A DNA stretch of 64,000 nucleotides from an uncultured Paracoccaceae bacterium (GCA_947503925.1 CANNFQ010000016.1:39384-103383), one strand, 5' to 3'; positions 9,058-18,375 are shown, numbered from the stretch's first letter. Notes: generated by a model from the letters alone, not told the origin. A program made the numbers and translations.

Positions 9058-9789
9058 ATGACAGATATGACCGACGCCCCCGCCAACCCCATACTCAAGA
9101 AGCTGCCGCTGATCACAATCATCATTGTGGCCGTGCTGGGTGCCTATTTCTTGCGTGATTACCTGACCTTTGAGGTGTTGGCCGAAAATCGGGAAGCTTT
9201 GCTGGGCTTCCGTGATGCCAATTATCTGTTGACCGTTCTGGTCTTCATCGCCGCCTATGTCGTGATCGTCGCATTCTCGCTGCCCGGGGCCACAATCGCT
9301 ACGCTCACGGGTGGTTTCCTGTTCGCCACCTTCCCCGGTGCGCTGTTTAACGTGACTGCCGCAACGCTGGGGGCGACAGCGATCTTTCTGGCTGCCCGCT
9401 GGGGTTTTGGTGAAAACCTGGGCAGGAAGCTGGAAGGCTCCGACGGGGCTGTCAAAAAGATCAAGGATGGCATTGATGAAAACCAATGGTCGATGCTGTT
9501 TCTGATCCGTCTGGTGCCTGCTGTTCCCTTCTTCCTGGCCAACCTGATCCCATCCTTCCTTGAGGTGCCGCTGCATCGCTTTGTGATCTCGACATTCTTT
9601 GGCATCATCCCCGGCACGGTTGTCTACACCTCTGTCGGTGCTGGCCTTGGTGATGTCTTTGCCCGAGGCGAAACACCAAACCTTGGTATCATCTTTGAAC
9701 CGCAGATCATCCTGCCCATCATCGGCCTGTGCGTCCTTGCCGCCCTGCCCATCGCAATCAACGCCCTGCGCGGCAAGAAAGGCCTGTAA
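9058..9789 (+). CDS. TVP38/TMEM64 (VTT/DedA-like) membrane protein
   Basis: 243-residue inner-membrane protein with about five to six hydrophobic helices. The VTT core is visible: FSLPGATIATLTGGFLFA, then a loop with GENLGRKLEG, and the re-entrant motif LIRLVPAVPFFLANLIPSF followed by FFGIIPGTVVYTSVGAGLG. VTT proteins are proposed lipid scramblases or transporters. It is followed three bases later by a flavoprotein gene in the same direction, a pairing seen in other proteobacteria. Confidence 0.85.
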   Translation: MTDMTDAPANPILKKLPLITIIIVAVLGAYFLRDYLTFEVLAENREALLGFRDANYLLTVLVFIAAYVVIVAFSLPGATIATLTGGFLFATFPGALFNVTAATLGATAIFLAARWGFGENLGRKLEGSDGAVKKIKDGIDENQWSMLFLIRLVPAVPFFLANLIPSFLEVPLHRFVISTFFGIIPGTVVYTSVGAGLGDVFARGETPNLGIIFEPQIILPIIGLCVLAALPIAINALRGKKGL

Positions 9790-9792
9790 ATC

Positions 9793-11211
9793 ATGAACCG
9801 GATCAAAACAGATATCTGCATCATTGGTGGCGGCTCTGGTGGTTTGTCTATCGCGGCGGGTGCCGTCCAGATGGGAGCTAAGGTGGTTTTGCTTGAAGGC
9901 CATAAGATGGGCGGCGATTGCCTGAACTATGGCTGTGTCCCCTCTAAGGCGCTGATCGCGTCGGCCAAGCAGGCCTATGCCATGTCGCACGGCGAAAAGC
10001 TGGGTGTGGGTGAGGTTGCCCCAAAAGTCGATTACGCCGCCGCCAAGGACCATGTGCATGACGTCATCGCCACCATCGCCCCTGTTGACAGTGTGGAGCG
10101 GTTCGAAGGGCTTGGGGTCCAGGTTATTCAGGAATTCGGCACATTCATTTCCAAGACCGAGGTCAAAGCCGGTGATAACATCATTGAGGCCCGCCGGTTC
10201 GTTGTCGCTACAGGGTCTGGCCCGTTTGTGCCGCCCATTCCCGGTATTGACGATGTCACCTACTACACCAACGAAAACATCTTTGATCTGCGCGAAAAGC
10301 CAGCGCATCTGATCGTCATCGGCGGCGGCCCCATCGGCATGGAAATGGCGCAGGCGCATCGGCGTTTGGGCTGTGAGGTGACCGTGATCGAGGGCATGAA
10401 AGCCTTTGGCAAGGACGACCCGGAGATGGCCGAGATCGTGCTGGAAAACCTGCGCGCCGAAGGCATCAATATCGTCGAAGAGGCGCAGGCCGAAAAGATC
10501 AGTGGCAAGGATGGTGCTGTCACCGTGCATACCCCCAAAGGGGATTTTACCGGGTCGCATCTGTTGATGGCGGTTGGGCGCAAGGTGAATACCGATAAGC
10601 TTGATCTGGATGCGGGCGGCATTGCCCATAACCGGGCCGGGTTGAAGGTCGGCCCTGATTTGCGGTCGGTCACCAACAAAAAGGTTTATGCCGCAGGCGA
10701 TGTGGCCGGTGGGCTGCAATTCACCCATGTGGCGGGTTATCACGCGGGCGTTCTGATCCGGTCAATGCTGTTCGGCCTGCCGTCCAAGCAGCGGACCGAT
10801 CACATCCCCTGGGCGACTTACACTGACCCTGAACTGGCACAGGTCGGCCTGACAGAAGCGCAGGCGAAGGAAAAATACGGCCCCCGGCTTGAAGTTGTCC
10901 GGTTCGAATTCCACCACAATGACAGGCTCATCGCCGAGCGGAAAACCAAGGGCCTGATTAAGGTCATGGTCGTCAAGGGCAAGCCGGTGGGCGCATCAAT
11001 CGCGGGCCATATAGCGGGCGAATTGATTGGCATGTGGGCCATGGCCATCGCCAACAAGATGAAAATGTCAGCCATTGCCAATACGGTTTTGCCATATCCG
11101 ACAGTCAGTGAGGTTAACAAACGGGCGGCTGGTGCCTACTTTAGCCCGAGACTATTTGAAAACCCCACGGTAAAGCGTGTCGTGGGCTTTGTGCAGCGCT
11201 GGCTGCCATAA
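9793..11211 (+). CDS. Mercuric-reductase-like FAD-dependent disulfide oxidoreductase
   Basis: 472-residue class I pyridine-nucleotide disulfide oxidoreductase. FAD-binding IIGGGSGGLSIAAG is at the N terminus, the redox-active disulfide is in GGDCLNYGCVPSKAL (about residues 40-54), NAD(P)H binding is VIGGGPIGMEMA, and a second FAD motif is VYAAGDVAGG. The C-terminal dimer region has PYPTVSE where lipoamide dehydrogenases have HP, a tyrosine seen in MerA-like enzymes, so it is not a dihydrolipoamide dehydrogenase. No N-terminal heavy-metal domain and no mer genes are near, so mercury reduction is unproven. It is co-oriented with the VTT gene. Confidence 0.85.
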   Translation: MNRIKTDICIIGGGSGGLSIAAGAVQMGAKVVLLEGHKMGGDCLNYGCVPSKALIASAKQAYAMSHGEKLGVGEVAPKVDYAAAKDHVHDVIATIAPVDSVERFEGLGVQVIQEFGTFISKTEVKAGDNIIEARRFVVATGSGPFVPPIPGIDDVTYYTNENIFDLREKPAHLIVIGGGPIGMEMAQAHRRLGCEVTVIEGMKAFGKDDPEMAEIVLENLRAEGINIVEEAQAEKISGKDGAVTVHTPKGDFTGSHLLMAVGRKVNTDKLDLDAGGIAHNRAGLKVGPDLRSVTNKKVYAAGDVAGGLQFTHVAGYHAGVLIRSMLFGLPSKQRTDHIPWATYTDPELAQVGLTEAQAKEKYGPRLEVVRFEFHHNDRLIAERKTKGLIKVMVVKGKPVGASIAGHIAGELIGMWAMAIANKMKMSAIANTVLPYPTVSEVNKRAAGAYFSPRLFENPTVKRVVGFVQRWLP

Positions 11212-11226
11212 CCCTCGCGAGGCAAA

Positions 11227-12627
11227 ATGATCAACTCCCTCTCTGGCCGTTTTCTGATCCTGACAGTGATCTTTGTGATGCTGGCCGAGATTCTCATCTT
11301 CGTGCCATCGGTCGCGCGGTTCCGCGAAGACTACCTGTTGGCACGGCTGGAGAGGGCGCAGATCGCCTCACTTGCGCTGGAGGCGGATGATATGATCTCT
11401 CCCGCACTGGAAGCGGAACTGCTGACAAATGCAGAGATCTACAACGTGGTTCTGCGCCGTGACGAGATCCGGCAACTGATGCTGTCATCGCCGATCCCGT
11501 CGCCCATCACGGCCACTTACGATATGCGCGATCCGTCGGGCATGGCATTGATCATGGATGCAATGCGCACGCTGACCGATACTGAGGAACGGGTGATCAG
11601 GGTCATTGGCAACCCGGTGCGCGACGGGGGTCTGCTGATCGAAGTGACGATGGATGAAATGCCGCTGCGGGCAGCGATGTTGGCCTATGGGCGCAACATC
11701 CTGATCCTGTCGGCCTTCATTTCGATTGTGACAGCCAGCCTGCTGTTCCTGGCGGTGCGTATCCTGTTGGTCCGCCCAATCCAGGGCGTTGTGGACCATA
11801 TGCAAAACTACGCCCGGGCTCCGGAAGATGCGCGCCAGATCATCACCCCAACTGCGGGGGTAAAGGAATTGCGTGATGCCGAAACCGCCTTGCAATCAAT
11901 GCAGACCCAATTGACTGGGGCCTTGAAACAGAAAGAGCGTCTGGCCCAATTGGGCGGCGCCGTCGCTAAGGTGAGCCATGATTTGCGGAATATTCTGACA
12001 TCGGCCCAGCTCTTTACCGATAGGATCGAAGGGTCAGACGATCCGCTTGTGAAACGGATGGCCCCAAAGCTGGTGAACTCGATCACCCGCGCGGTGAACC
12101 TGTGCGAAACGACGCTGGCGTTTGGCCGGGTGGATGAACCTGCCCCCGCATTAACCCGGGTCAATCTGGCAGAGATCGTGGGAGACGTGATCGACAGTGA
12201 AAGGCTGGCTAGCGGCGATCACCCGCTATCTTTTGCCGAAGATGTGCCTGCCTCGATGGTGCTGCGCGCCGATGGCGAACAACTGTTTCGAGTGCTGTTT
12301 AACTTGGTGCGCAACGCGCGGCAGGCGATTGTCGCAACCGGACGCCCCGGCGAAATTGCGCTCAGCGCGACTGAGGACGACCACTCCTGGCAGATCACCG
12401 TAACCGATACCGGACCCGGCTTGCCGCAAAAGGCGCAGGAACACCTGTTCCAGCCTTTTCAAGGCGGTGTACGCAAAGGGGGCAGCGGGCTGGGTCTGGT
12501 GATTGCCGCCGATCTGATCCGCGGACATGGTGGACGGCTGGAATTGCACCAGACCGATGAAAACGGCACGACATTCATGATCCAACTACCAAAGGCTGAC
12601 CTCGCCTTGATGCCTGCAGCGCAATAG
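11227..12627 (+). CDS. Orphan membrane sensor histidine kinase
   Basis: 466 residues. A first membrane helix lies at about residues 7-27, a short periplasmic sensor of about 125 residues follows, then a second helix near 155-180 and a HAMP-like linker. The phospho-accepting H-box is VSHDLRNIL (His about 251). ATP-binding blocks follow: NLVRNARQAI (N-box), DTGPGLP (G1) and KGGSGLGLVIA (G2). No response regulator gene is adjacent, so the partner is unknown. It follows the flavoprotein by 15 bases and may be co-transcribed. Confidence 0.88.
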   Translation: MINSLSGRFLILTVIFVMLAEILIFVPSVARFREDYLLARLERAQIASLALEADDMISPALEAELLTNAEIYNVVLRRDEIRQLMLSSPIPSPITATYDMRDPSGMALIMDAMRTLTDTEERVIRVIGNPVRDGGLLIEVTMDEMPLRAAMLAYGRNILILSAFISIVTASLLFLAVRILLVRPIQGVVDHMQNYARAPEDARQIITPTAGVKELRDAETALQSMQTQLTGALKQKERLAQLGGAVAKVSHDLRNILTSAQLFTDRIEGSDDPLVKRMAPKLVNSITRAVNLCETTLAFGRVDEPAPALTRVNLAEIVGDVIDSERLASGDHPLSFAEDVPASMVLRADGEQLFRVLFNLVRNARQAIVATGRPGEIALSATEDDHSWQITVTDTGPGLPQKAQEHLFQPFQGGVRKGGSGLGLVIAADLIRGHGGRLELHQTDENGTTFMIQLPKADLALMPAAQ

Positions 12628-12688
12628 ACAAAGAATCTGATTTGCCCCTTGCATCACGAGGCCACTGCGTCTAAATCCCCCGATACGC

Positions 12689-12765
12689 GGATTGGTAGCT
12701 CAGCTGGATAGAGTACTTGACTACGAATCAAGGGGTCGGGGGTTCGAATCCTCCCCAGTCCGCCA
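12689..12765 (+). tRNA. tRNA-Arg (ACG)
   Basis: A 77-base cloverleaf: acceptor GGATTGG pairs with CCAGTCC, D stem GCTC/GAGT, anticodon stem CTTGA/TCAAG with loop CTACGAA giving anticodon ACG, and T arm GGGGG-TTCGAAT-CCTCC. The discriminator is G and CCA is encoded. An AT-rich island with IS remnants begins directly downstream, as expected for a tRNA-linked integration site, but I found no second copy of the tRNA 3' end in the window. Confidence 0.95.
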
Positions 12766-12780
12766 ATTATCACTTGTCGA

Positions 12781-12817
12781 ACGTCAGATGACTTTGACCT
12801 TTGCGTCATAAACTGAC
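12781..12817 (+). repeat. Imperfect direct repeat, copy A
   Basis: Begins acgtcagatgactttgacct and continues through tttgcgtc to aactgac. It matches copy B at 13102-13137 at about 34 of 37 positions with one indel. The pair flanks about 320 bases just behind tRNA-Arg. Confidence 0.7.
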
Positions 12818-13101
12818 ACAGTTCCCAACCGGACGATCGGGGGCGATTTGGAGGTCAGACGGCGAAACCGCCTGTTTCTGCAAATCTGCCACGTGGCGAA
12901 CGCCGGAGGGGGCGAGGCAATGCAATTCGACAGGGGTGGTGCGGCCCGCAGGCTGAACCGCACTGTTAATGCTCAATCATTCTATCTGGGTCAATAATGC
13001 CTGACGTTTGGGTCAGAATTGAATGACGTGAATTTGTTGTTTCCTGAAGTTTTAGCTGCCAAAAGAGTCAAAGGTTCGTGACGTTCCAAACCACTAGTTC
13101 G

Positions 13102-13137
13102 ACGTCATATGACTTTAACCTTTGCGTCAAAACTGAC
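13102..13137 (+). repeat. Imperfect direct repeat, copy B
   Basis: Begins acgtcatatgactttaacct and continues through tttgcgtc to aactgac. It is the partner of the copy at 12781-12817. It could be a duplicated target or a decayed end of a mobile element, since an IS110-type remnant follows immediately. Confidence 0.7.
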
Positions 13138-13189
13138 CCTATTCATTCTTACCTCTGCATTCGGCTGTTACGTTTTATCCCGCTCCCAA

Positions 13190-13434
13190 ATCGGAAATCG
13201 GGGTTACGCAGCAAGCGCGTTATCGACGGTGGCCGACGATCGCTACGGCATGTGATGTTTCAGGCTGCTCTCGTCGCCAGTCATCATAATCCAGTCCTCA
13301 AGACCTTCGCAGATCGTTTGCGCGCCCCGGGAAGGCCACACGAGGTTATCATCATTGCGGTCGCGCGAATGCTCATCGCAATCGCAAATGCCCTCATCAA
13401 ATCAGAGCAACACTGGACGCCTCTTCCTGAATGA
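13190..13434 (+). pseudogene. IS110-family transposase, C-terminal remnant
   Basis: The reading frame gives SKRVIDGGRRSLRHVMFQAA, then HNPVLKTFADRLRAPGRP and a tail VARMLIAIANALIKSEQHW. This is the typical C-terminal end of IS110/IS116/IS902 transposases (GGR...R.ALYMAAL...NP.LK.FY.RL...GKP). The N-terminal DEDD catalytic half is absent, so the copy is dead. Confidence 0.75.
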
Positions 13435-13521
13435 AAGATACAGTTGCTAGTCAGATATGCCTGCCTGACTAACCGTCAAATAGCCGGCGGAACACCAGAC
13501 AATGCCTGTTGACACTACTGA

Positions 13522-14238
13522 TTGCTTCTGCGACGTTTGCTGCCTCTAAGGCCGGACTGTTTTGGGTTTTGCGAATTGAAAAAGACGTCCTCGTCTCAGT
13601 TTTCAGCTGCAAAAGAGTTCGTGGAATTCGGGCTCAAAGAGCATAGTTGTGGTGCGAGGGAGTCGATTTCTGGCCCCGGAAGCTCAATGGAAATAGCGAC
13701 AGCCGTTACTTCATTTCTTGACAGAACCATAAAGCGATTCCGAGTCAAGAAAATCCTGGACCTAGGCTGTGGAGACTGGAATTGGATGCGCCATGCCGAC
13801 TTCGTAAGTGCGGCTGGCGAAGATAGTCCAGTTTATACGGGTTGGGACTCCCATGATGTCTTGATCGAATCATTGTCGAATCAGTTTGGTTCGGATCGCA
13901 TCGGTTTCGCGGTGAAAGACGTCGTTGAATCTGGCTACCCAAAGGTTGATTTGATCATAGCACGAGATGTGCTCTTTCACTTGTCAAATGATCAAGCACG
14001 CAAGGTTGTCAAAAAGGCCGCAAAATCTGCAAAATACTTCATATGTACGAGTTTCAACGACTATGAAGGCGCGTTTGAACCCGCCGAATATCTGTCCATC
14101 AAAAACTGGAGGTTCGGCTTAATAAACACAAATTCAGCAGAGTTTGGAATTGTCGATAACTTCGTCGAGCAGGTTCTAGAGCCGGGATGCAAAAAGTTCG
14201 GTTTTGAGCGACACGTCAACTTGTACCGGTTTTCGTAA
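13522..14238 (+). CDS. SAM-dependent methyltransferase of the glycan island
   Basis: Up to 238 residues. The class I methyltransferase motif I is ILDLGCGDWNWM, followed by motif II-like acidic residues and DLIIARDVLFHLSND. The upstream phrase ESISGPGSSMEIA is typical of methyltransferases found beside glycosyltransferases. The start is uncertain: a TTG at 13522 opens the frame, but a TTG at about 13576 fits the family length as well. Base composition is clearly more AT-rich than the flanking core genes. It probably methylates a sugar or a glycan-linked group made by the next two genes. The substrate is unknown. Confidence 0.75.
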   Translation: MLLRRLLPLRPDCFGFCELKKTSSSQFSAAKEFVEFGLKEHSCGARESISGPGSSMEIATAVTSFLDRTIKRFRVKKILDLGCGDWNWMRHADFVSAAGEDSPVYTGWDSHDVLIESLSNQFGSDRIGFAVKDVVESGYPKVDLIIARDVLFHLSNDQARKVVKKAAKSAKYFICTSFNDYEGAFEPAEYLSIKNWRFGLINTNSAEFGIVDNFVEQVLEPGCKKFGFERHVNLYRFS

Positions 14239-14280
14239 ACAAGTACTGGAAACCAGTACATCGCTAAGAAAGATAGAGAC

Positions 14281-16035
14281 TTGCAAGAGCCAAGCGCATT
14301 TATTCAACCCTCAGATGAAAAGCTAAATATATGGTTCTACTGGGAGAATCTGCGACCGCAAGGCCTTCCCGAGTATCTGAAGTTGTGCATTGAGAGCTTC
14401 AGGCATCACTGCAAAGACGCGGTCATACACCTTGTCACGCCTGAAAACCTTTCTGAATACTTGCCCACGATCGAAGTTGACCTTTCGTCAATTCGGATGC
14501 GCGACAAGAACAAGACAGCCGTGTCGTTGAAAGCTGACTATCTCAGAGTCAAACTATTATATGAGTACGGTGGATTATGGTCTGATGTAGACTGCATCGC
14601 TATGCGGGACTTTTCAGAAGAAATTGCTCAGCTTCTGAAAGAATATGATTTTGTGTGCATGCGCAAAAGGTCGAAAAAGGACAAGTTCATCAGTAACGGG
14701 TTCATTGCGTCTCGAAAGGGCGGTGAAGTCATACGGGGCTACCTTGACGAAATGGAGATTCACATAAGCAAAAAGGCCAGCCTTTCCGAGAGCTATGAGT
14801 GGAGTGAGATCGGCGGTCGGATGCTCACACGACATGTCAATGCAACATCGAAAAAGAACATTTATGAATACGCTGAGAGCTTGATACATCCATTTGACTT
14901 TACCGAAGCGGAAGTTCTTCAAGGCATAGATCCAGCATTCAGCCTTGATAGCCGGTTAAGCGGCGACACAAACTGCGTGATGTTATATCACAGCCTTTTC
15001 AACCATGAAACCAAATCTCATACAAAGCGTACTCTACTGCAATCCGAGACGGTCCTAGGGCAAATTTTTCGAAGATCGCTTGAAGGTTCTGGAATACTGG
15101 AGCGTTATAATTTGTATCCAAAAACTGTACCTCGCACTCAGCAATATAGCCTTTCGGATATTGGGATCATCTTTACAACGATGGCCCGCCCCGAATGTTG
15201 TGAAAACTTTCTTAAATCCATCCGTCAGCATTTCGGAGACCAGCCTTGTATCTACTTCGCACCGCAAGGCGATGAAGAACTTGTTGGCGTTTACCAGCGA
15301 ATGGCGAAACGATACGATGCAAACGTTATCTACGTAGATGACGACGAAGGGTTGTCCAGCAGTCGAAATATCCTCGTCAAACACGTCAAAGAGAAAGTGA
15401 TTTTTCTGACCGATGACGATTTTATCGCAACCGATGCTACTAGGCTTGATGTGGCGTTGAGCATGTTCAACAATAATGCTGATATTAAGATACTGGGAGG
15501 ACGGGTTTACAACTACTACTACAGCAATGACGGAACGCTGAATAAGAAAGAATATACAGGATTCAATCAAAGTTTTCTTACTTGCGGAAAACTTTCTGAA
15601 AACCATTCTGTATTAGTTCCGTCAGAGCAGTTGTTTCCAAAGCGTTATTTTGTTGATGAAAGATTTTATTTTCAGACGCAAGATACAGTAAACAACTTTT
15701 GCCTAATTGATAAAGACTACGTTTTTGAAGCGGCCGGAATACAATGGGACGATGAAATAAAAATAATGGGAGAGCATGAAGATTTCTATCACAGTGTCCA
15801 ACTCAGCGAATATCCAATCGGTGTATATTTCACCAACGCTTTGTCAATCGATCATGATAGACGTGTGAATCAACGTTTTAGTAAGCAACGTTCGCGTTTG
15901 GAAGGGCAGATTTATTTCATGAATAAGTGGGGCCTTAGGGCACTCACAATTCTTGGCAAGCGATCGGATCGGATTGTACGCGATGGCGAATTTGTGCGCG
16001 GCCAACACCCATCGTGGTTTCAAAAGCTAAAGTAA
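14281..16035 (+). CDS. Two-domain glycosyltransferase
   Basis: 584 residues with two transferase parts. The N-terminal half (about 10-270) resembles the Gly_transf_sug/capsular polysaccharide type: LRVKLLYEYGGLWSDVDCIA carries the DXD-like SDVD at about 101-104. The C-terminal half (from about 296, IIFTTMARPECCENF) looks like a GT2-type domain: DDDEGLSSSRNILV and then FLTDDDF near 375. The start is a TTG at 14281 with a purine-rich site upstream. It likely builds a surface polysaccharide. AT-rich like its neighbours, which points to transfer. Confidence 0.75.
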   Translation: MQEPSAFIQPSDEKLNIWFYWENLRPQGLPEYLKLCIESFRHHCKDAVIHLVTPENLSEYLPTIEVDLSSIRMRDKNKTAVSLKADYLRVKLLYEYGGLWSDVDCIAMRDFSEEIAQLLKEYDFVCMRKRSKKDKFISNGFIASRKGGEVIRGYLDEMEIHISKKASLSESYEWSEIGGRMLTRHVNATSKKNIYEYAESLIHPFDFTEAEVLQGIDPAFSLDSRLSGDTNCVMLYHSLFNHETKSHTKRTLLQSETVLGQIFRRSLEGSGILERYNLYPKTVPRTQQYSLSDIGIIFTTMARPECCENFLKSIRQHFGDQPCIYFAPQGDEELVGVYQRMAKRYDANVIYVDDDEGLSSSRNILVKHVKEKVIFLTDDDFIATDATRLDVALSMFNNNADIKILGGRVYNYYYSNDGTLNKKEYTGFNQSFLTCGKLSENHSVLVPSEQLFPKRYFVDERFYFQTQDTVNNFCLIDKDYVFEAAGIQWDDEIKIMGEHEDFYHSVQLSEYPIGVYFTNALSIDHDRRVNQRFSKQRSRLEGQIYFMNKWGLRALTILGKRSDRIVRDGEFVRGQHPSWFQKLK

Positions 16036-16045
16036 GGACTCGTAA

Positions 16046-18064
16046 ATGACTATTGTTGCAGAGAATATCTTGCACCGAATGAGTTCTCAGAACCACTGGC
16101 CAGGACTTGTTGCCAATGATGTTCTTTGGTGCAAAGAATATGATGCCATGTTCGCCGCTTGTTCAAAAAACGCCTGTTCGAAGATAAAGCATCTGTTGGC
16201 CAACTTGCGTGCGCATAGGCTTGGGGGAACATCTTACTCTGGCTCTCCTCACAACCGCAAGGAAACCGGCCTTCTAGGTATTAAGGATGTTTCCATTGAT
16301 GAAGCTGCAGGCGTCTTGTTTGGGGACGGCACGTTTCGGTTCGCATTTGTTAGAAATCCATTTGGTCGAGTCATTTCGTGTTACAAGAATAGAATCGATT
16401 CACTAGGAACTGAAAAATATGATTTTATTCAATCTTCAACAACCGAGTTTTTGAAAAATCGGTCCCGAATATTGGCCTGGAAAACGGGGTTTGCTGAAGT
16501 TGATGTGAATCCAAATGATCATATATCCTTTAATGATTTTGTTGGATATATCTGCGATCAAGATCCTTTTCAGATGGACCGCCATTGGTATCATCAGAAT
16601 AGATCGATACATCATGATTTCATCGACTTTGACTTTATCGGCAGAGTGGAAGATTTCGATGCCGATATGGAGCATGTTTTTCAGGAGATCGGCGCGGAAG
16701 ATTTTGAGTGGTCTCGGACAAAACTAAATTCATCAGGCAAGATCACAAACTACGCCGACTTTTTTAATCCAGAATTGGAAGAAAAGTTTGTATCTGTTTT
16801 TGCTGAAGACTTTGAAACATTTGGATACGAAAACCAAATCAAACGCCCAGGATCTCGGAAGCGAAGAAAAAAGACGCAAACCGAAGACCGTTCGATGGAT
16901 ATTTCGAAGTATCCAAATACTAACCTCGAAGTGATTATTCGATCATGGGGCGATACTCCCCTCCTACGCGATACTGTCAATATTATTCGAGCTCGATTTG
17001 GTGAAGAGACTTCTGTTCGTATTGTCTGCGCGCTCGACGGTGATCGCTACATTAGTGACTTCGCTCGGATATCAGAATGCCGACTTGAGTTCGTTGGAGA
17101 CGATGCGAATACTGGCGCGCTCAACGCAAGGGCGCTGGAGAACACTACGTCGGACTACCTTTTAACTGTTGATGAAGGCGTCGTGCCGACGTCGTCTTTG
17201 CAAATAAAGAATGCCAAACAGCTGATTCAGTCTAACGACGAAATCGCGATCGTAGGTGGGCGCATATTACCGAAGGACGTAGGCAATGCGAATGCGTATT
17301 GGGAAAATGCCAGCCTTTCGCTTCGCGGTTCTGATAAGAACTCTCTTATCCTGTCACCTATCGAGTACTTCCTTGAGGGGCGTTATTCATGGAAGGCAGG
17401 CACATACAGAGAGTGCGATACCCTGTCCACATTCACTTTTTGCGATGTTGGCCGTCTGAGGCAGGAACAAGTGGTATGGGATGAAGGTTTGGATGGTATG
17501 CAGTCCTATTTCGACTTTTACCTGCAAATGAGCGGCAAGCCCAAAATGCGAGCGGTGCATTTCGATCAGATGACCTCTCACAGGCTCAAGAACGACATTT
17601 CGCTCGAAGACGAACTTCCCAAACTGAAAACGCTAAATGTATTCATGAAGAAATGGGGATTGGACCATTTGATGTTTTTCGGCAGGTGTCATTTGCTGTA
17701 CGACGAAGTCACTGATGTCGCGACTGTTTTTCCTTTTAGTTTTCGAGACTCACTCGGTAATCCGACGAGAAAGGAGGATCTAAGTTTTTTTTATGCAGAC
17801 CGAATTCCGGGTACGCAGCAGCGCCAAATCTCAAGTAGCCCAAAACCGACTAGTGTTCGCCAACAAGTGGAACCTAAACCGCCTGAGCATAGATTACCGC
17901 CAAGGCGCGCGGCAATGTATCCACTTTACTTGATGTTTGTGGGGCCGTTTCTGAACAAGAGAAACGCTCAACGGCTCTATGACGATCCTTTTGACCTATT
18001 TGGCCGCGCAAAGCATCCTGCGATTAAGTTTGGTCAATCCTTTTTTGGATTCCCTAAGCGCTGA
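16046..18064 (+). CDS. Sulfotransferase-glycosyltransferase fusion
   Basis: 672 residues. The N-terminal part (about 1-260) is a sulfotransferase family 2-like domain: a 5'-PSB-like CSKNACSKIKHLL near residue 35-45, and a 3'-PSB-like FVRNPFGRVISCYKNR near 100, followed by FIGRVEDFDADM. From about residue 296 a GT2-like fold follows (EVIIRSWGDTPLLRDTV, later TVDEGVVPTS and VGGRILP). The C terminus is proline-rich and basic. The fusion would let one protein both sulfate and extend a glycan. It starts 10 bases after the preceding gene and ends the AT-rich three-gene run. Confidence 0.72.
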   Translation: MTIVAENILHRMSSQNHWPGLVANDVLWCKEYDAMFAACSKNACSKIKHLLANLRAHRLGGTSYSGSPHNRKETGLLGIKDVSIDEAAGVLFGDGTFRFAFVRNPFGRVISCYKNRIDSLGTEKYDFIQSSTTEFLKNRSRILAWKTGFAEVDVNPNDHISFNDFVGYICDQDPFQMDRHWYHQNRSIHHDFIDFDFIGRVEDFDADMEHVFQEIGAEDFEWSRTKLNSSGKITNYADFFNPELEEKFVSVFAEDFETFGYENQIKRPGSRKRRKKTQTEDRSMDISKYPNTNLEVIIRSWGDTPLLRDTVNIIRARFGEETSVRIVCALDGDRYISDFARISECRLEFVGDDANTGALNARALENTTSDYLLTVDEGVVPTSSLQIKNAKQLIQSNDEIAIVGGRILPKDVGNANAYWENASLSLRGSDKNSLILSPIEYFLEGRYSWKAGTYRECDTLSTFTFCDVGRLRQEQVVWDEGLDGMQSYFDFYLQMSGKPKMRAVHFDQMTSHRLKNDISLEDELPKLKTLNVFMKKWGLDHLMFFGRCHLLYDEVTDVATVFPFSFRDSLGNPTRKEDLSFFYADRIPGTQQRQISSSPKPTSVRQQVEPKPPEHRLPPRRAAMYPLYLMFVGPFLNKRNAQRLYDDPFDLFGRAKHPAIKFGQSFFGFPKR

Positions 18065-18188
18065 TTGGTTTGTTTCGCGCTTTCTGACTTTCCGTGCCCG
18101 TCCATGAGTCGCTTTGAACTCCCCTTGTGCTTGGCAGCAAGACTTGCCACCGGAACCGCCGGTCATGGTGAAGCGGAGTTTGCTCAAC

Positions 18189-18375
18189 CTTGAATAAGCA
18201 GACGAATGCGGAGGGACCGTTTCGCCGATGCCCAATTATTGGGAGATCAAGGAACAAGAAACGGGGATGCCTGCGGCTGAGATTTGCCGCAAACATGGCC
18301 TCAGCATGGCGCGTTCTACAAGTACAGCTCGAAGTATATCGGCACGTAGGTATCCGACGCAGCCAATATGGGATC
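18189..18375 (+). pseudogene. IS3-family orfA remnant
   Basis: Fragments in shifted frames match an IS3 orfA start: RFADAQ, then IKEQETGMPAAEICRKHGLS, then FYKYSSKY followed by a stop and VSDAAN. The sequence just upstream, gagtttgctcaacctt, is also present in the IS3 end at 63958-63973, so both come from related elements. At least two frameshifts show it is dead. Confidence 0.75.

Larger units (their letters stand above)
12766..13189. other. Non-coding stretch after tRNA-Arg
   Basis: No gene is supported here. The stretch holds two imperfect copies of a ~37-base sequence (listed separately) and several TGACG-like words. It probably marks scar sequence at the island border. Confidence 0.4.

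Noticed and set aside
9034..10743. 569-codon open frame on the minus strand
   Set aside because: Antisense to the VTT and flavoprotein genes, both of which have strong motifs. No domain is seen in the translation.
9793..11211. Mercury resistance operon
   Set aside because: The flavoprotein is MerA-like in its catalytic motifs, but no merR, merT, merP or heavy-metal domain is nearby.
12689..12765. Second att copy of the tRNA-Arg 3' end
   Set aside because: I looked for another ggttcgaatcctcc-like end within the window and did not find one, so an intact integrative element cannot be claimed.
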